From Castellaniella daejeonensis (GTDB taxonomy: Bacteria; Pseudomonadota; Gammaproteobacteria; Burkholderiales; Burkholderiaceae_B): a stretch of DNA of 64,000 nucleotides. The position numbers and the translations under genes are program-made. Positions 44,517-53,857 of the stretch are shown piece after piece (within the stretch, counting starts at the first letter, position 1; every line of letters begins with the position of its first letter). Where the stretch lies: contig NZ_BAAAFN010000015.1 of assembly GCF_039523555.1 (NCBI RefSeq), forward strand, positions 62,001 to 126,000. The letters are read 5' to 3'. The notes under the pieces are model-generated. The model had not been told where the DNA came from and made no database searches. It saw only the letters and a list, made by a program, of their open reading frames with translations.

Positions 44517-46002
44517 CGCCCCGAAACCCATCGACCTGGCGGTCGTCGGCCACACCAATACCGGCAAGACCTCGCTGTTGCGCACGCTGCTGCGCGACGA
44601 ATCCTTCGGCGAGGTCGCGGACCGGCCCGGCACCACCCGCCACGTCGAGAGCGCCCAGTTGCTGACCGAGACCGGCCAGGCCATTCTGGTGCTGCGCGAC
44701 ACGCCGGGCCTGGAAGACGCCATGGGCGTCCTGGACTACCTGGACCAGCTGTCTCCGCCTCAGGAAAGGCACGATGGGCCGGACCGCATCCGCAAGCTGC
44801 TCGACAGCCCCGAGGCCGCCGGCCGCTTCGAGCAGGAATGCCGGGTGCTGGCCACGGTGCTGGAAACCGACGCCGCGCTGTACGTCATCGATACCCGCGA
44901 TCCCGTCCTGCCCAAGCATCGCGACGAACTGATGCTGCTGGCCGCTTGCGGCCGTCCCATCCTGCCGGTGCTGAACTTCACCCGCACGGCGCACGCGGAC
45001 ACGACCGCCTGGCGCGACGCGCTGGCCCGGCTGGGGCTGCATGCCACGGTGGATTTCGATACCGTGGCGCCCGCCCTGGATGGCGAAGGCCAGCTGCTGG
45101 AACGCCTGGCACTGATGCTGGACCAGCATGCGGCCGCCCTGCAGACCCTGCGCGTCGACCTGGGCCAGCAGCGCCTGCGCCGGCTGCAGGACGCCACGCG
45201 CCTGATCGCCGAACTGCTGGTGGATGCCGCCGCGCTGCGGTTGCCCTGTTCCCAGGATCCGACGGACATGGCCTCGATCACCCTGGGGCTGCGCAAGCGC
45301 ACCCGCGACCGCGAACAGGACTGCGTGCACGCGCTGCTGAAGCGCTACCGCTTCAGCAAGGCGACCTTTCCCCATCACCCCCTGCCGCTGGAAGGCGAGC
45401 GCTGGGGCATGGACCTGTTCAATCCCCAGACCTTGCGGACTTTCGGCATCCAGGTCGGCAAGGGCATGGCCACCGGTGCCATGGCGGGGGCCACCATCGA
45501 TGTGCTGACCGGGGGGCTGAGCCTGGGGGCCGCTGCGTTGCTGGGGGCTGCCATCGGCGGCGCCTGGCAGGGGGCCAGCCAGTGGGGCAAGCGCCTGGTG
45601 GGCCGGCTGGCGGGCAATACGGAAATGACCGTGGACGACCCTGTGCTGCACTTGCTGGGGTTACGCCAGCTGGCCCTGGTGCGGGCGCTGGAATGCCGGG
45701 GGCACGCGGCCATGCGGCCCATCGACGGCGACCTGCTGGCGCAGGTGGCGCCGCCCGAGCCGGATCCCGCCGAACCGGCGGCGGCCCCTTCGCCGGAGGA
45801 CGAGGACGCGGTACCCGGGACCGGTCAGGAACCCGGCACGCCGCCCGAGCCGTTGCGCCGTCTGCCGCCCGACGTGCAGCGCATGCTGGACGAGGCGCGC
45901 GGCCATCCCGAATGGTCCATGATCGGCGAGGAGCCCGCGCCCGATGCCCGGCGCGAGGCGCTGGTCGGCGCCATGGCACAGGCGCTGTTCGCCGCGTTGT
46001 AG
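44509..46002 (+). CDS. GTPase with DUF3482 domain
   Basis: A 497-residue protein. The N-terminal Ras-like GTPase domain has a G1 loop GHTNTGKTS, switch region DRPGTTRH, G3 DTPGLED and an NFTRTAHAD stretch as probable G4. The DUF3482 region follows, with a Gly/Ala-rich hydrophobic hairpin (GMATGAMAGATIDVLTGGLSLGAAALLGAA) suggesting membrane association. The C-terminus is acidic and Pro-rich. It is translationally coupled to the DUF2868 gene. The family's cellular role is not established. Confidence 0.88.
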   Translation: MTDAPKPIDLAVVGHTNTGKTSLLRTLLRDESFGEVADRPGTTRHVESAQLLTETGQAILVLRDTPGLEDAMGVLDYLDQLSPPQERHDGPDRIRKLLDSPEAAGRFEQECRVLATVLETDAALYVIDTRDPVLPKHRDELMLLAACGRPILPVLNFTRTAHADTTAWRDALARLGLHATVDFDTVAPALDGEGQLLERLALMLDQHAAALQTLRVDLGQQRLRRLQDATRLIAELLVDAAALRLPCSQDPTDMASITLGLRKRTRDREQDCVHALLKRYRFSKATFPHHPLPLEGERWGMDLFNPQTLRTFGIQVGKGMATGAMAGATIDVLTGGLSLGAAALLGAAIGGAWQGASQWGKRLVGRLAGNTEMTVDDPVLHLLGLRQLALVRALECRGHAAMRPIDGDLLAQVAPPEPDPAEPAAAPSPEDEDAVPGTGQEPGTPPEPLRRLPPDVQRMLDEARGHPEWSMIGEEPAPDARREALVGAMAQALFAAL

Positions 46003-46067
46003 CCGGGGTCCCGGCGTCCGCTTCGATCGGGCGGGCGCCTGACATGAATGGCCGGCAGCCCGGCCTG

Positions 46068-47003
46068 CTACCAGCTGCCGGATGCGCCCCCGCCGCCGCC
46101 CCGGCCGCCGCCTCCGCCACCCGAGGATCCACCGCCGAATCCGCCACCGCCGAACCCGCCGCCTCCGCCGAAGCCGCCACCGAAACCGCCTCCGCCCCCA
46201 CGGCCGCCGCCCCGGCCGCCGCGCCCGCGGGCGAGCTTGTCGGGGATGTGCAGGATTCGGCCCAGGATGCCGAGCGCCAGTCCCGCCAGTGCCGCGACGG
46301 CGGTCCAGAGCAGGCTTTCGGTCAGCACGAACACGAAGCCGCCCAGCAACAGGGCCCCGATGGGCGGCGTCATGATCAGGGCGAAGAACGTCAGGGGCAG
46401 GAACATCACGCGTTCGTCGAGCCCTTCGTCATCGTCGGTGGACTCCGGAGGCGGCAGGGGTTCGCCCTGGATCAGGCCCGTCAGGGCCGAGACCCCGGCT
46501 TCCACCCCGCCGAAGAGGTCGCCCGCTGCGAAGCGTGGCGTGATCCGCTCGCGGATGATCCGCCCGGCGTCCACGTCGGTGACGGCGCCTTCGAGCCCGT
46601 AGCCGACCTCGATGCGCAGGCGGCGGTCCTGCACGGCCACCAGCAGCAGCACGCCGTCGTCGATGTTCTTGCGCCCCACGGCCCACTGGTCGAAGACCCG
46701 GCGTGCGTACTGTTCGATGGACTCGTTGCCGGTGGTGGGCACCAGCAGCACGAACAGCTGCGAGCCGTGCTGCCGTTCCAGCGCCTGGACCTGGGCGGTG
46801 AGCGTGCGGACCTGATCGGCCGTCAGGGCGCCGGCCTCGTCCATGACCGGCCCGGTCCAGGCCGGCACCGCGACCTGGCCGGCCGTATCCGGTGCGGCGG
46901 CGGATGCCGGAGCGGGTGCGGCGGCCGCCGCAGGCGCCGGGACCGCGCCCGCCAGCATCCCCAGCGCCAGCACGGCTTGCGCCAGCATGCGGCGAAAATT
47001 CAT
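46068..47003 (-). CDS. TPM-domain membrane protein with glycine-rich C-terminus (YgcG-like)
   Basis: A 311-residue exported protein. A Sec signal is followed by a TPM domain (about 50-190: VMDEAGALTADQVRTLTAQVQALE...RIEVGYGLEGAVTDVDAG), then a hydrophobic hairpin (about 220-255) and a glycine-rich tail of about 55 residues ending GGASGSW. Its start overlaps the stop of lemA by 4 bases, and TPM/LemA pairing is common. Thought to act at the inner membrane; exact role unknown. Confidence 0.9.
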   Translation of the reverse strand: MNFRRMLAQAVLALGMLAGAVPAPAAAAAPAPASAAAPDTAGQVAVPAWTGPVMDEAGALTADQVRTLTAQVQALERQHGSQLFVLLVPTTGNESIEQYARRVFDQWAVGRKNIDDGVLLLVAVQDRRLRIEVGYGLEGAVTDVDAGRIIRERITPRFAAGDLFGGVEAGVSALTGLIQGEPLPPPESTDDDEGLDERVMFLPLTFFALIMTPPIGALLLGGFVFVLTESLLWTAVAALAGLALGILGRILHIPDKLARGRGGRGGGRGGGGGFGGGFGGGGGFGGGGFGGGSSGGGGGGRGGGGGASGSW

Positions 47004-47614
47004 TTGCCCTGCCCCTGAGGCAGGTCGAACTTCACCTCGGGGTCCTGCATGACGGTGTCGGCCTTGTCCAGGCCGTACTGGGCCTTGGGCTGATAGCCGA
47101 ACACGCGCGCTGTGATCAGGGTGGGAAACTGGCGGATCGTGAGGTTGTAGGACTGCACCGCGCCGACATAGCGCTCGCGCGCCACCGCGATGCGGTTTTC
47201 CGTGCCCTCGAGCTGGGTCATCAGGTCGCGAAACAGGCCGTCGCTCTTGAGCTGAGGGTAGTTCTCCGACACCGCCAGCAGGCGCGACAGGCTGGAGGAC
47301 AGGGCGCCCTGCGCCTGCTCGAAGCGGGCCATCAGGGCCGGATCGTCCAGGTCGTCGGCACTGACGCGGATCTGCCCGACCCGGGCACGCGCGTCCGTGA
47401 CCTGCTGCAGCACGGTGCGCTCGTTCACCATGTAGGCGTTGACCGAGGACACCAGCTTGGGCACCAGGTCGGCGCGGCGTTCGTACTGGTTCAGGACCTG
47501 GGACCAGGCCGCCTTGACTTGCTCGTCCTGGCGCTGGATTTCGTTGTAGCCGCAGCCCGAGAGCAGCAGCGTCAGGGCTGCCAGCGCAGCCAGGTTCAGG
47601 TAACGTCGGAACAT
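47000..47614 (-). CDS. lemA: LemA family lipoprotein
   Basis: A 204-residue LemA protein. The N-terminus is a lipoprotein signal with lipobox LLSGC (C21). A helical LemA domain follows (NEIQRQDEQVKAAWSQVLNQYERRADLVPKLVSSVNAYM). Upstream gene of the lemA-TPM pair, divergent from rhlE. The family is widespread and its function unresolved. Confidence 0.94.
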   Translation of the reverse strand: MFRRYLNLAALAALTLLLSGCGYNEIQRQDEQVKAAWSQVLNQYERRADLVPKLVSSVNAYMVNERTVLQQVTDARARVGQIRVSADDLDDPALMARFEQAQGALSSSLSRLLAVSENYPQLKSDGLFRDLMTQLEGTENRIAVARERYVGAVQSYNLTIRQFPTLITARVFGYQPKAQYGLDKADTVMQDPEVKFDLPQGQGK

Positions 47615-47714
47615 CCGGGCCTCTCGTGTGGCGCCCCCGGCAGGGAGCGAATGGCGTATTTTAAAGGGCGACCGGTCAGTCAGGGCCGACTGCCGCGCGG
47701 CGTTGCAGTCACGC

Positions 47715-47763
47715 TATAATGCAATGCTTCGCACGGCCAACCAGTCGCCGTGCGGCTTCTTTT
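47715..47763 (+). promoter_or_regulatory. rhlE promoter -10 and terminator-like hairpin in the 5' leader
   Basis: A consensus TATAAT is at 47715-47720, with no clear -35. About 10 bases after it, GCACGGC (47731-47737) and GCCGTGC (47747-47753) form a perfect 7-bp stem, followed by GGCTTCTTTT. The transcript would fold at its extreme 5' end into a structure that looks like an intrinsic terminator, about 110 bases before the helicase start. Confidence 0.6.
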
Positions 47764-47873
47764 CAGCCCCGGCGCCAGGCGCTCCGGCGGCACCTCTCCT
47801 GACATTCTTCATACGTCGGCCTCGATTGGTATCACTCGGCTCGAGCGATAGGCGGTCGCTGGAGTCAATTTTC

Positions 47874-49334
<1,461 letters not shown>

Positions 49335-49364
49335 TCCGCCGGGCCGGCGCACTGGAGACCGAGG

Positions 49365-49997
49365 ATGGCACTGTCCACCTGGCTGGCTTTCTTCGCTGCG
49401 GCCTGGGCGATCTCGTTCTCGCCCGGGCCCGGCGCCATCTGTTCGATGGCCTCGGGCCTGAAATACGGTTTCCGCCATGGCGCCTGGACCATCTTCGGGC
49501 TCCAGGCCGGCATTATCTGCCAGCTGATCATCGTGGCCCTGGGCGTGGGCGCGCTGCTGGCCACGTCCGAAGTGGCCTTCACGATCGTCAAGTGGATCGG
49601 CGCCGTCTACCTGGTGTACCTGGGGGTGCGGCAGTTCCGCACCGACGCGGCGCCGGTGGCGGTCGAGGCGCAGCCGCCGAAAAGCGCCCATCCGATCCGC
49701 GACCAGCTGCTGCGCGGCTACCTGGTGAACGTCACCAACCCCAAGGGCACCATGTTCCTGCTGGCCGTGGTGCCGCAGTTCCTGGACCTGGGCCGGCCGC
49801 TGCCGCTGCAGTATTTCCTGATCGGCGCCACGCTGTGCTTCACCGACCTGGTCGCCATGAGTTGCTATACTTCGCTGGCTTCGCGGATCCTGCGGATGCT
49901 GCGCAAGCCGGGCCATATCCGCTGGCTGAACCGAGGCTTCGGTTCGATGTTCATCCTGGCCGGCACCGTCCTGGCCTCCTTCAGTCACAAGCACTGA
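49365..49997 (+). CDS. LysE/RhtB family amino-acid exporter
   Basis: A 210-residue inner-membrane protein with about six hydrophobic helices. The family opening WLAFFAAAWAISFSPGPGAICSMASGLKYGFRHG is clear, and the NPKGTMFLLAVVPQFL block is also typical. Members export amino acids or homoserine lactones; the substrate is not predictable. It lies 30 bases after rhlE and 32 before prfC, possibly on one transcript. Confidence 0.92.
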   Translation: MALSTWLAFFAAAWAISFSPGPGAICSMASGLKYGFRHGAWTIFGLQAGIICQLIIVALGVGALLATSEVAFTIVKWIGAVYLVYLGVRQFRTDAAPVAVEAQPPKSAHPIRDQLLRGYLVNVTNPKGTMFLLAVVPQFLDLGRPLPLQYFLIGATLCFTDLVAMSCYTSLASRILRMLRKPGHIRWLNRGFGSMFILAGTVLASFSHKH

Positions 49998-50029
49998 AGC
50001 CTCACGCCCTGAAGCTCCACGACCTTTCC

Positions 50030-51628
50030 ATGAGCCTGACCGACGAAGTCGCCCGCCGACGCACTTTTGCCATCATTTCCCACCCCGACGCCGGGAAGAC
50101 GACCCTGACCGAAAAGCTGCTGCTGTTCGCGGGCGCCATCCAGATCGCCGGTAGCGTCAAGGCGCGCAAGGCCAGCCGCCATGCGGCGTCCGACTGGATG
50201 GAAATCGAAAAGCAGCGCGGCATTTCGGTGGCGTCCTCGGTGATGCAGATGGAATACCGCGACTGCGTCATCAATCTGCTGGACACTCCGGGCCACCAGG
50301 ATTTTTCCGAGGATACCTACCGGGTGCTGACCGCCGTGGACGCCGCGCTGATGGTGATCGACGCCGGCAACGGTGTCGAGCCCCAGACCATCCGCCTGCT
50401 GCAGGTGTGCCGCGCCCGCAATACGCCCATCATCACGTTCATCAACAAGCTCGACCGCGAGGTGCGCGAGCCCCTGGACCTGCTTTCCGAGATCGAGGGC
50501 CACCTGGGCATGGATGCGATTCCGTTTTCCTGGCCGGTGGGCATGGGCCGCCATTTCGGCGGGGTCTTCGACCTGCGCCACGACCGGATGCGGGTCTTCC
50601 GCCCCGGCTCGGAGCGCCATCGGGACGACGACGAGACCATCGACGGGCTGAACAATCCCGAACTGTCGGCGCGGTTCGGCGACGCCCACGCCAAGGCCAG
50701 CGAGGAGATCGAGCTGATCACCGGCGCGGTCCCGGCCTTCGATCACGACGCCTTCCTGGCAGGCCGCCAGACGCCGGTGTTCTTCGGTTCGGCGATCAAC
50801 AATTTCGGTGTGCGCGAGGTCCTGGACGCCCTGGTGGAGCTGGCTCCCCCGCCCGGCCCGCGCGCCGCGCTGGAGCGCAGCGTGCTGCCGTCCGAACCCA
50901 AGTTCACCGGTGTGGTGTTCAAGGTGCAGGCGAACATGGATCCGGCGCACCGCGACCGCGTGGCCTTCGTGCGCGTCAGTTCCGGCCGGTTCGAACGCGG
51001 CATGCGCCTGAAGGTCGCCCGCAACGGCAAGGAAATCCGGCCCAACAACGTGGTGTCCTTCCTGTCGCAGCGGCGCGAGATCATCGATGAGGCCTATGCC
51101 GGCGACATCATCGGCATTCCCAATCACGGCATCCTGCAACTGGGCGACGTGCTGACCGAGGGCGAATCGCTGACTTTCACGGGCCTGCCGTTCTTCGCGC
51201 CGGAATTGTTCCAGGCGGTCGAGGTCAAGGACCCCCTGCGCACCAAGCAGCTGCGCACCGGCCTGACGCAGCTCGGCGAGGAAGGCGCCATCCAGGTGTT
51301 CCGCCCCGAAGCCGCCGGTGGCGCGCTGCTGCTGGGGGCCGTGGGCCAGCTTCAGTTCGAAGTGGTGGCCCACCGCCTGAAGACCGAGTACGGCGTCGAG
51401 GCTCGCCTGATGCCGTCGCGCTACAGCCTGGCGCGCTGGATCACCTGCCCCGACCCCAAGGCCCTGAAGAAATTCATGGATGCCAACGCGGCCAACATCG
51501 CCTACGACGTGGTGGATGCGGCCGCTTTCCTGGCCAGTTCGCCCGCCCAGCTGCGGGTCGCCCAGGAGCGCTACCCCGACATCGAATTCCACACCATGCG
51601 CGAACATGCCGGGCGGGTCTTTGCATAG
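50030..51628 (+). CDS. prfC: peptide chain release factor 3
   Basis: Translational GTPase of 532 residues that removes RF1/RF2 from terminated ribosomes. G1 is SHPDAGKTTLTEKLL, the switch region includes EKQRGISVASSVMQ, G3 is DTPGHQDF and G4 NKLDRE. Domains II and III follow to the end (ERYPDIEFHTMREHAGRVFA). The ATG at 50030 gives the normal N-terminus MSLTDEVARRRTFAIISHPDAGKT. Confidence 0.97.
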   Translation: MSLTDEVARRRTFAIISHPDAGKTTLTEKLLLFAGAIQIAGSVKARKASRHAASDWMEIEKQRGISVASSVMQMEYRDCVINLLDTPGHQDFSEDTYRVLTAVDAALMVIDAGNGVEPQTIRLLQVCRARNTPIITFINKLDREVREPLDLLSEIEGHLGMDAIPFSWPVGMGRHFGGVFDLRHDRMRVFRPGSERHRDDDETIDGLNNPELSARFGDAHAKASEEIELITGAVPAFDHDAFLAGRQTPVFFGSAINNFGVREVLDALVELAPPPGPRAALERSVLPSEPKFTGVVFKVQANMDPAHRDRVAFVRVSSGRFERGMRLKVARNGKEIRPNNVVSFLSQRREIIDEAYAGDIIGIPNHGILQLGDVLTEGESLTFTGLPFFAPELFQAVEVKDPLRTKQLRTGLTQLGEEGAIQVFRPEAAGGALLLGAVGQLQFEVVAHRLKTEYGVEARLMPSRYSLARWITCPDPKALKKFMDANAANIAYDVVDAAAFLASSPAQLRVAQERYPDIEFHTMREHAGRVFA

Positions 51629-51703
51629 CGTGCTGGCTGCCGCGGCGGTGGCTTCCTATACAATGCAGGGATCACCCGCTCCGATCGACGAGGCCCGTCG
51701 CCC

Positions 51704-52339
51704 ATGTCCTGGCGTCTGATTTTTGCTTTTCTGCTGCTGGCCGCAGGCGCATCCGCCTGGGGCGGACTGCAGCTGGGCGACTGGCTGATCGCCCACGGGC
51801 CGGCACAGATCCAGATGCCGAAGCCGCACCCCGAGCTCGATGCGCAGGCCGGCATGCTCGATGCCAACGGCAAGCCCTATGTCGCCTCGGCTCCGCAGGT
51901 GCTGCCGGATGGCCGCCAGGGGGTGCCCGAACTGCAGCCTCCCGTCGATTGGAAGATCCAGCAGGATTCCCTGCTGGACGACGGCCGGCCGATCGCCCTG
52001 GCGACCACCACCATTTCCATGGACGAGGCCATCGCCCTGGCATCCCGCAACCAGCTGGGAGACGGCCTGCAGGGCATTGCCCAGTTCGGGGGATTGGGCG
52101 GCAGCCAGGTGGTCCAGCCCATCGACGTCACGACACCTCCGCCGCCGCCTTCGCCCGCGCCTGCCGCTGCCCGCGGCGGGCAGTGGCAGGCCGCCTTCCA
52201 GGCGGAGCTCAAGGCCTGCGAATCGCTGGGTTTCTTCTCGCGGCCCTCGTGCGCCTGGGCGGCCCGCAACAAATACTGCGAACCCAACAATGCCTGGGGC
52301 CGCGTCCCCGACTGCCCGGCGAAGAAATCGGGCTTCTGA
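51704..52339 (+). CDS. exported hypothetical protein with C-terminal cysteine motif
   Basis: A 211-residue protein with an N-terminal signal or anchor (LIFAFLLLAAGASAWGG). A proline-rich segment near 145-160 (TTPPPPPSPAPAAA) leads to a C-terminal region with four cysteines (C-x11-C-x8-C-x11-C). I recognise no named family. It follows prfC by 75 bases and converges on bfr, with a hairpin between. A periplasmic location with disulfides is plausible. Confidence 0.8.
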   Translation: MSWRLIFAFLLLAAGASAWGGLQLGDWLIAHGPAQIQMPKPHPELDAQAGMLDANGKPYVASAPQVLPDGRQGVPELQPPVDWKIQQDSLLDDGRPIALATTTISMDEAIALASRNQLGDGLQGIAQFGGLGGSQVVQPIDVTTPPPPPSPAPAAARGGQWQAAFQAELKACESLGFFSRPSCAWAARNKYCEPNNAWGRVPDCPAKKSGF

Positions 52340-52341
52340 TT

Positions 52342-52359
52342 CCCGGCCTCCCGGCCGGG
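52342..52359. terminator. hairpin between convergent genes
   Basis: CCCGGCC and GGCCGGG form a perfect 7-bp stem with a 4-base loop, 3 bases beyond the stop of the exported-protein gene and 30 bases beyond the bfr stop on the other strand. No T-run follows in either direction. Confidence 0.45.
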
Positions 52360-52389
52360 TGCCTGGGCCGGCGCCGAGGCGCCGCAGGG

Positions 52390-52854
52390 TCACATCTGAG
52401 ATTGCAGGTAGTTCTGGAGACCAAGCTGCTCGACCAGGCCGATCTGCGTTTCCAGCCAGTCGATGTGTTCCTCGGTGTCTTTCAGGATGGTCAGGAACAG
52501 ATCCCGCGAGGCGAAGTCCTGCACCGATTCGCAGTAGGCCATGGCTTCCTTGACCGTGGCCTGGGCAGCGGTTTCCAGCTTCAGGTCGCAGGCCAGGATC
52601 TCGGGCACGGTTTCCCCCACCAGCAGCTTGTGCAGATCCTGCAGATTCGGCAGGCCGTCCAGCATGAAGATGCGCTCGATCAGCAGATCGGCATGCTTCA
52701 TCTCGCCGATGGATTCCTTGTATTCGTGCTCGCCCAGCGCCTCGAAGCCCCAGTGGCGCAGCATGCGCGCATGCAGGAAATACTGGTTGATGGCCGAAAG
52801 CTCGTTTTTCAGCTGCTGGTTCAGATAGCGGATGACGGTTTTGTCGCCTTTCAT
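52390..52854 (-). CDS. bfr: bacterioferritin
   Basis: Iron-storage 24-mer subunit of 154 residues. The ferroxidase ligands E18, E51 and H54 align with the E. coli numbering, and the haem-ligand methionine is M52 (IGEMKHAD). The start ATG 52854 gives MKGDKTVIRYLNQQLKNELSAINQYFLHARML, the family N-terminus. It is downstream of bfd, 128 bases away on the same strand, with hairpins in the gap (for example 52929-52943). Confidence 0.97.
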   Translation of the reverse strand: MKGDKTVIRYLNQQLKNELSAINQYFLHARMLRHWGFEALGEHEYKESIGEMKHADLLIERIFMLDGLPNLQDLHKLLVGETVPEILACDLKLETAAQATVKEAMAYCESVQDFASRDLFLTILKDTEEHIDWLETQIGLVEQLGLQNYLQSQM

Positions 52855-52982
52855 GACCTGTGCTCCCTGGTGCATGGCTCGTCCGGAATCGGACGGGCCC
52901 GGATCACAAGGCTAGCACGACCCGCGCGCCCCGGGAACCGGGGTGCGGGAAGCGGGACCTGCACGATGGTGGCGGGGCGGGC

Positions 52983-53234
52983 CTAGGCGACGCGGCGCGT
53001 GGCAACGCGGGACAGGACGGTGACCTCGACCTGCCCGGTCAGCCCGGCCGCGGCGGAGCCGACGTCGGCTGCGTAGCGACCGCCCGGCAGGTATTCCGTG
53101 GCGGTCTCGGCGCAATGGCCGCAGCAAGTCGCCACGCCCAGTTGGGCCTGGAGATCGCCCAGGTCGGCCGCGCCCTGGGCGATGGCATCCTGGACCTGGC
53201 GTTCGCTGATCGCGTTGCATACACAAATATACAT
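52983..53234 (-). CDS. bfd: bacterioferritin-associated ferredoxin
   Basis: An 83-residue [2Fe-2S] ferredoxin that reduces bacterioferritin to release iron. Cluster ligands C4, C6, C38 and C41 match the Bfd pattern (MYICVCN and CCGHC). The C-terminal tail is longer than in E. coli Bfd (64 residues) and ends VTVLSRVATRRVA. A Fur box sits immediately before the start codon, so it is expected to be induced in iron shortage. Confidence 0.93.
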   Translation of the reverse strand: MYICVCNAISERQVQDAIAQGAADLGDLQAQLGVATCCGHCAETATEYLPGGRYAADVGSAAAGLTGQVEVTVLSRVATRRVA

Positions 53235-53248
53235 GAGAATGATTATCA
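53234..53248 (-). promoter_or_regulatory. Fur box at the bfd start
   Basis: On the minus strand TGATAATCATTCTCA matches the 7-1-7 Fur consensus TGATAATnATTATCA at all but one position. It ends at the A of the bfd start codon, so Fur would block initiation or elongation right at the gene. A weaker similar stretch near 53345-53365 is not convincing. Confidence 0.75.
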
Positions 53249-53416
53249 TGTTTTTTCTTCGGGAAGACAAGTCCCGCGAGAAAATTTCATGCCCATCGCT
53301 TGTGCCGGAACAGGCGCACGCTTCCCGGGTCGTGCATCCACGGGTGGATAATCGCTCTCATCGATAGAAGCCCTCGTGAGTCCAGTCCCAGGAAAGAGCG
53401 TTTCGTGAGATCGGGG

Positions 53417-53857
53417 CTATCGGGGGGCGGTCCTGACCGGCGGTTGAGGCGCGCGGCAGGGCCGCAGCAGGGTCACGTCGCCATCGGTGGGCATGATGCC
53501 CACCATGGGTTCGCAGCGCCCGCCGACGCACCAGTCGTAGTCGGCGGTATAGGGCGAACGCGACAGGCGCAGTTCATGCAGCAGGCCGGTATGGGGCTGG
53601 TAGACGTACCAGCCGTCGGGGCGCAGCGTGGCGTCCGGGGGCGGTTCCATGCCCGCTCCCGAGCCCAGGATGCGGGCCTGGCCGGGCACCAGGATGGGCC
53701 GGCCGCCGGCGTCAGCACTGACGGTGTAGTCTTCTTCCCAGCGGATCTTCTCGATCGAGTGGGTCCAGGCCAGCGTGAATGCCTGGACCGGCACGAAGCG
53801 CGGCGGCACGCCGGGCGCCGCCGCCAGGGTCAGGCAGACTCCCAGTGCGGCCAGCAT
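53417..53857 (-). CDS. DUF1850 protein of a TAXI-TRAP operon
   Basis: A 146-residue protein with a short hydrophobic N-terminus (LAALGVCLTLAAAPG) and the DUF1850 pattern FTLAWTHSIEKIRWEEDY. This family is commonly encoded beside fused TRAP permeases with TAXI receptors. Its ATG overlaps the permease stop by one base (TGATG), so the two are co-translated. A role in transporter assembly or function is inferred only from that linkage. Confidence 0.88.
   Translation of the reverse strand: MLAALGVCLTLAAAPGVPPRFVPVQAFTLAWTHSIEKIRWEEDYTVSADAGGRPILVPGQARILGSGAGMEPPPDATLRPDGWYVYQPHTGLLHELRLSRSPYTADYDWCVGGRCEPMVGIMPTDGDVTLLRPCRAPQPPVRTAPR

Noticed and set aside
46048..46602. Proline-rich frame on the plus strand
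   Set aside because: It is the reverse of the glycine-rich tail of the TPM protein; the Pro repeat is an artefact of GGC/GGT codons read backwards.
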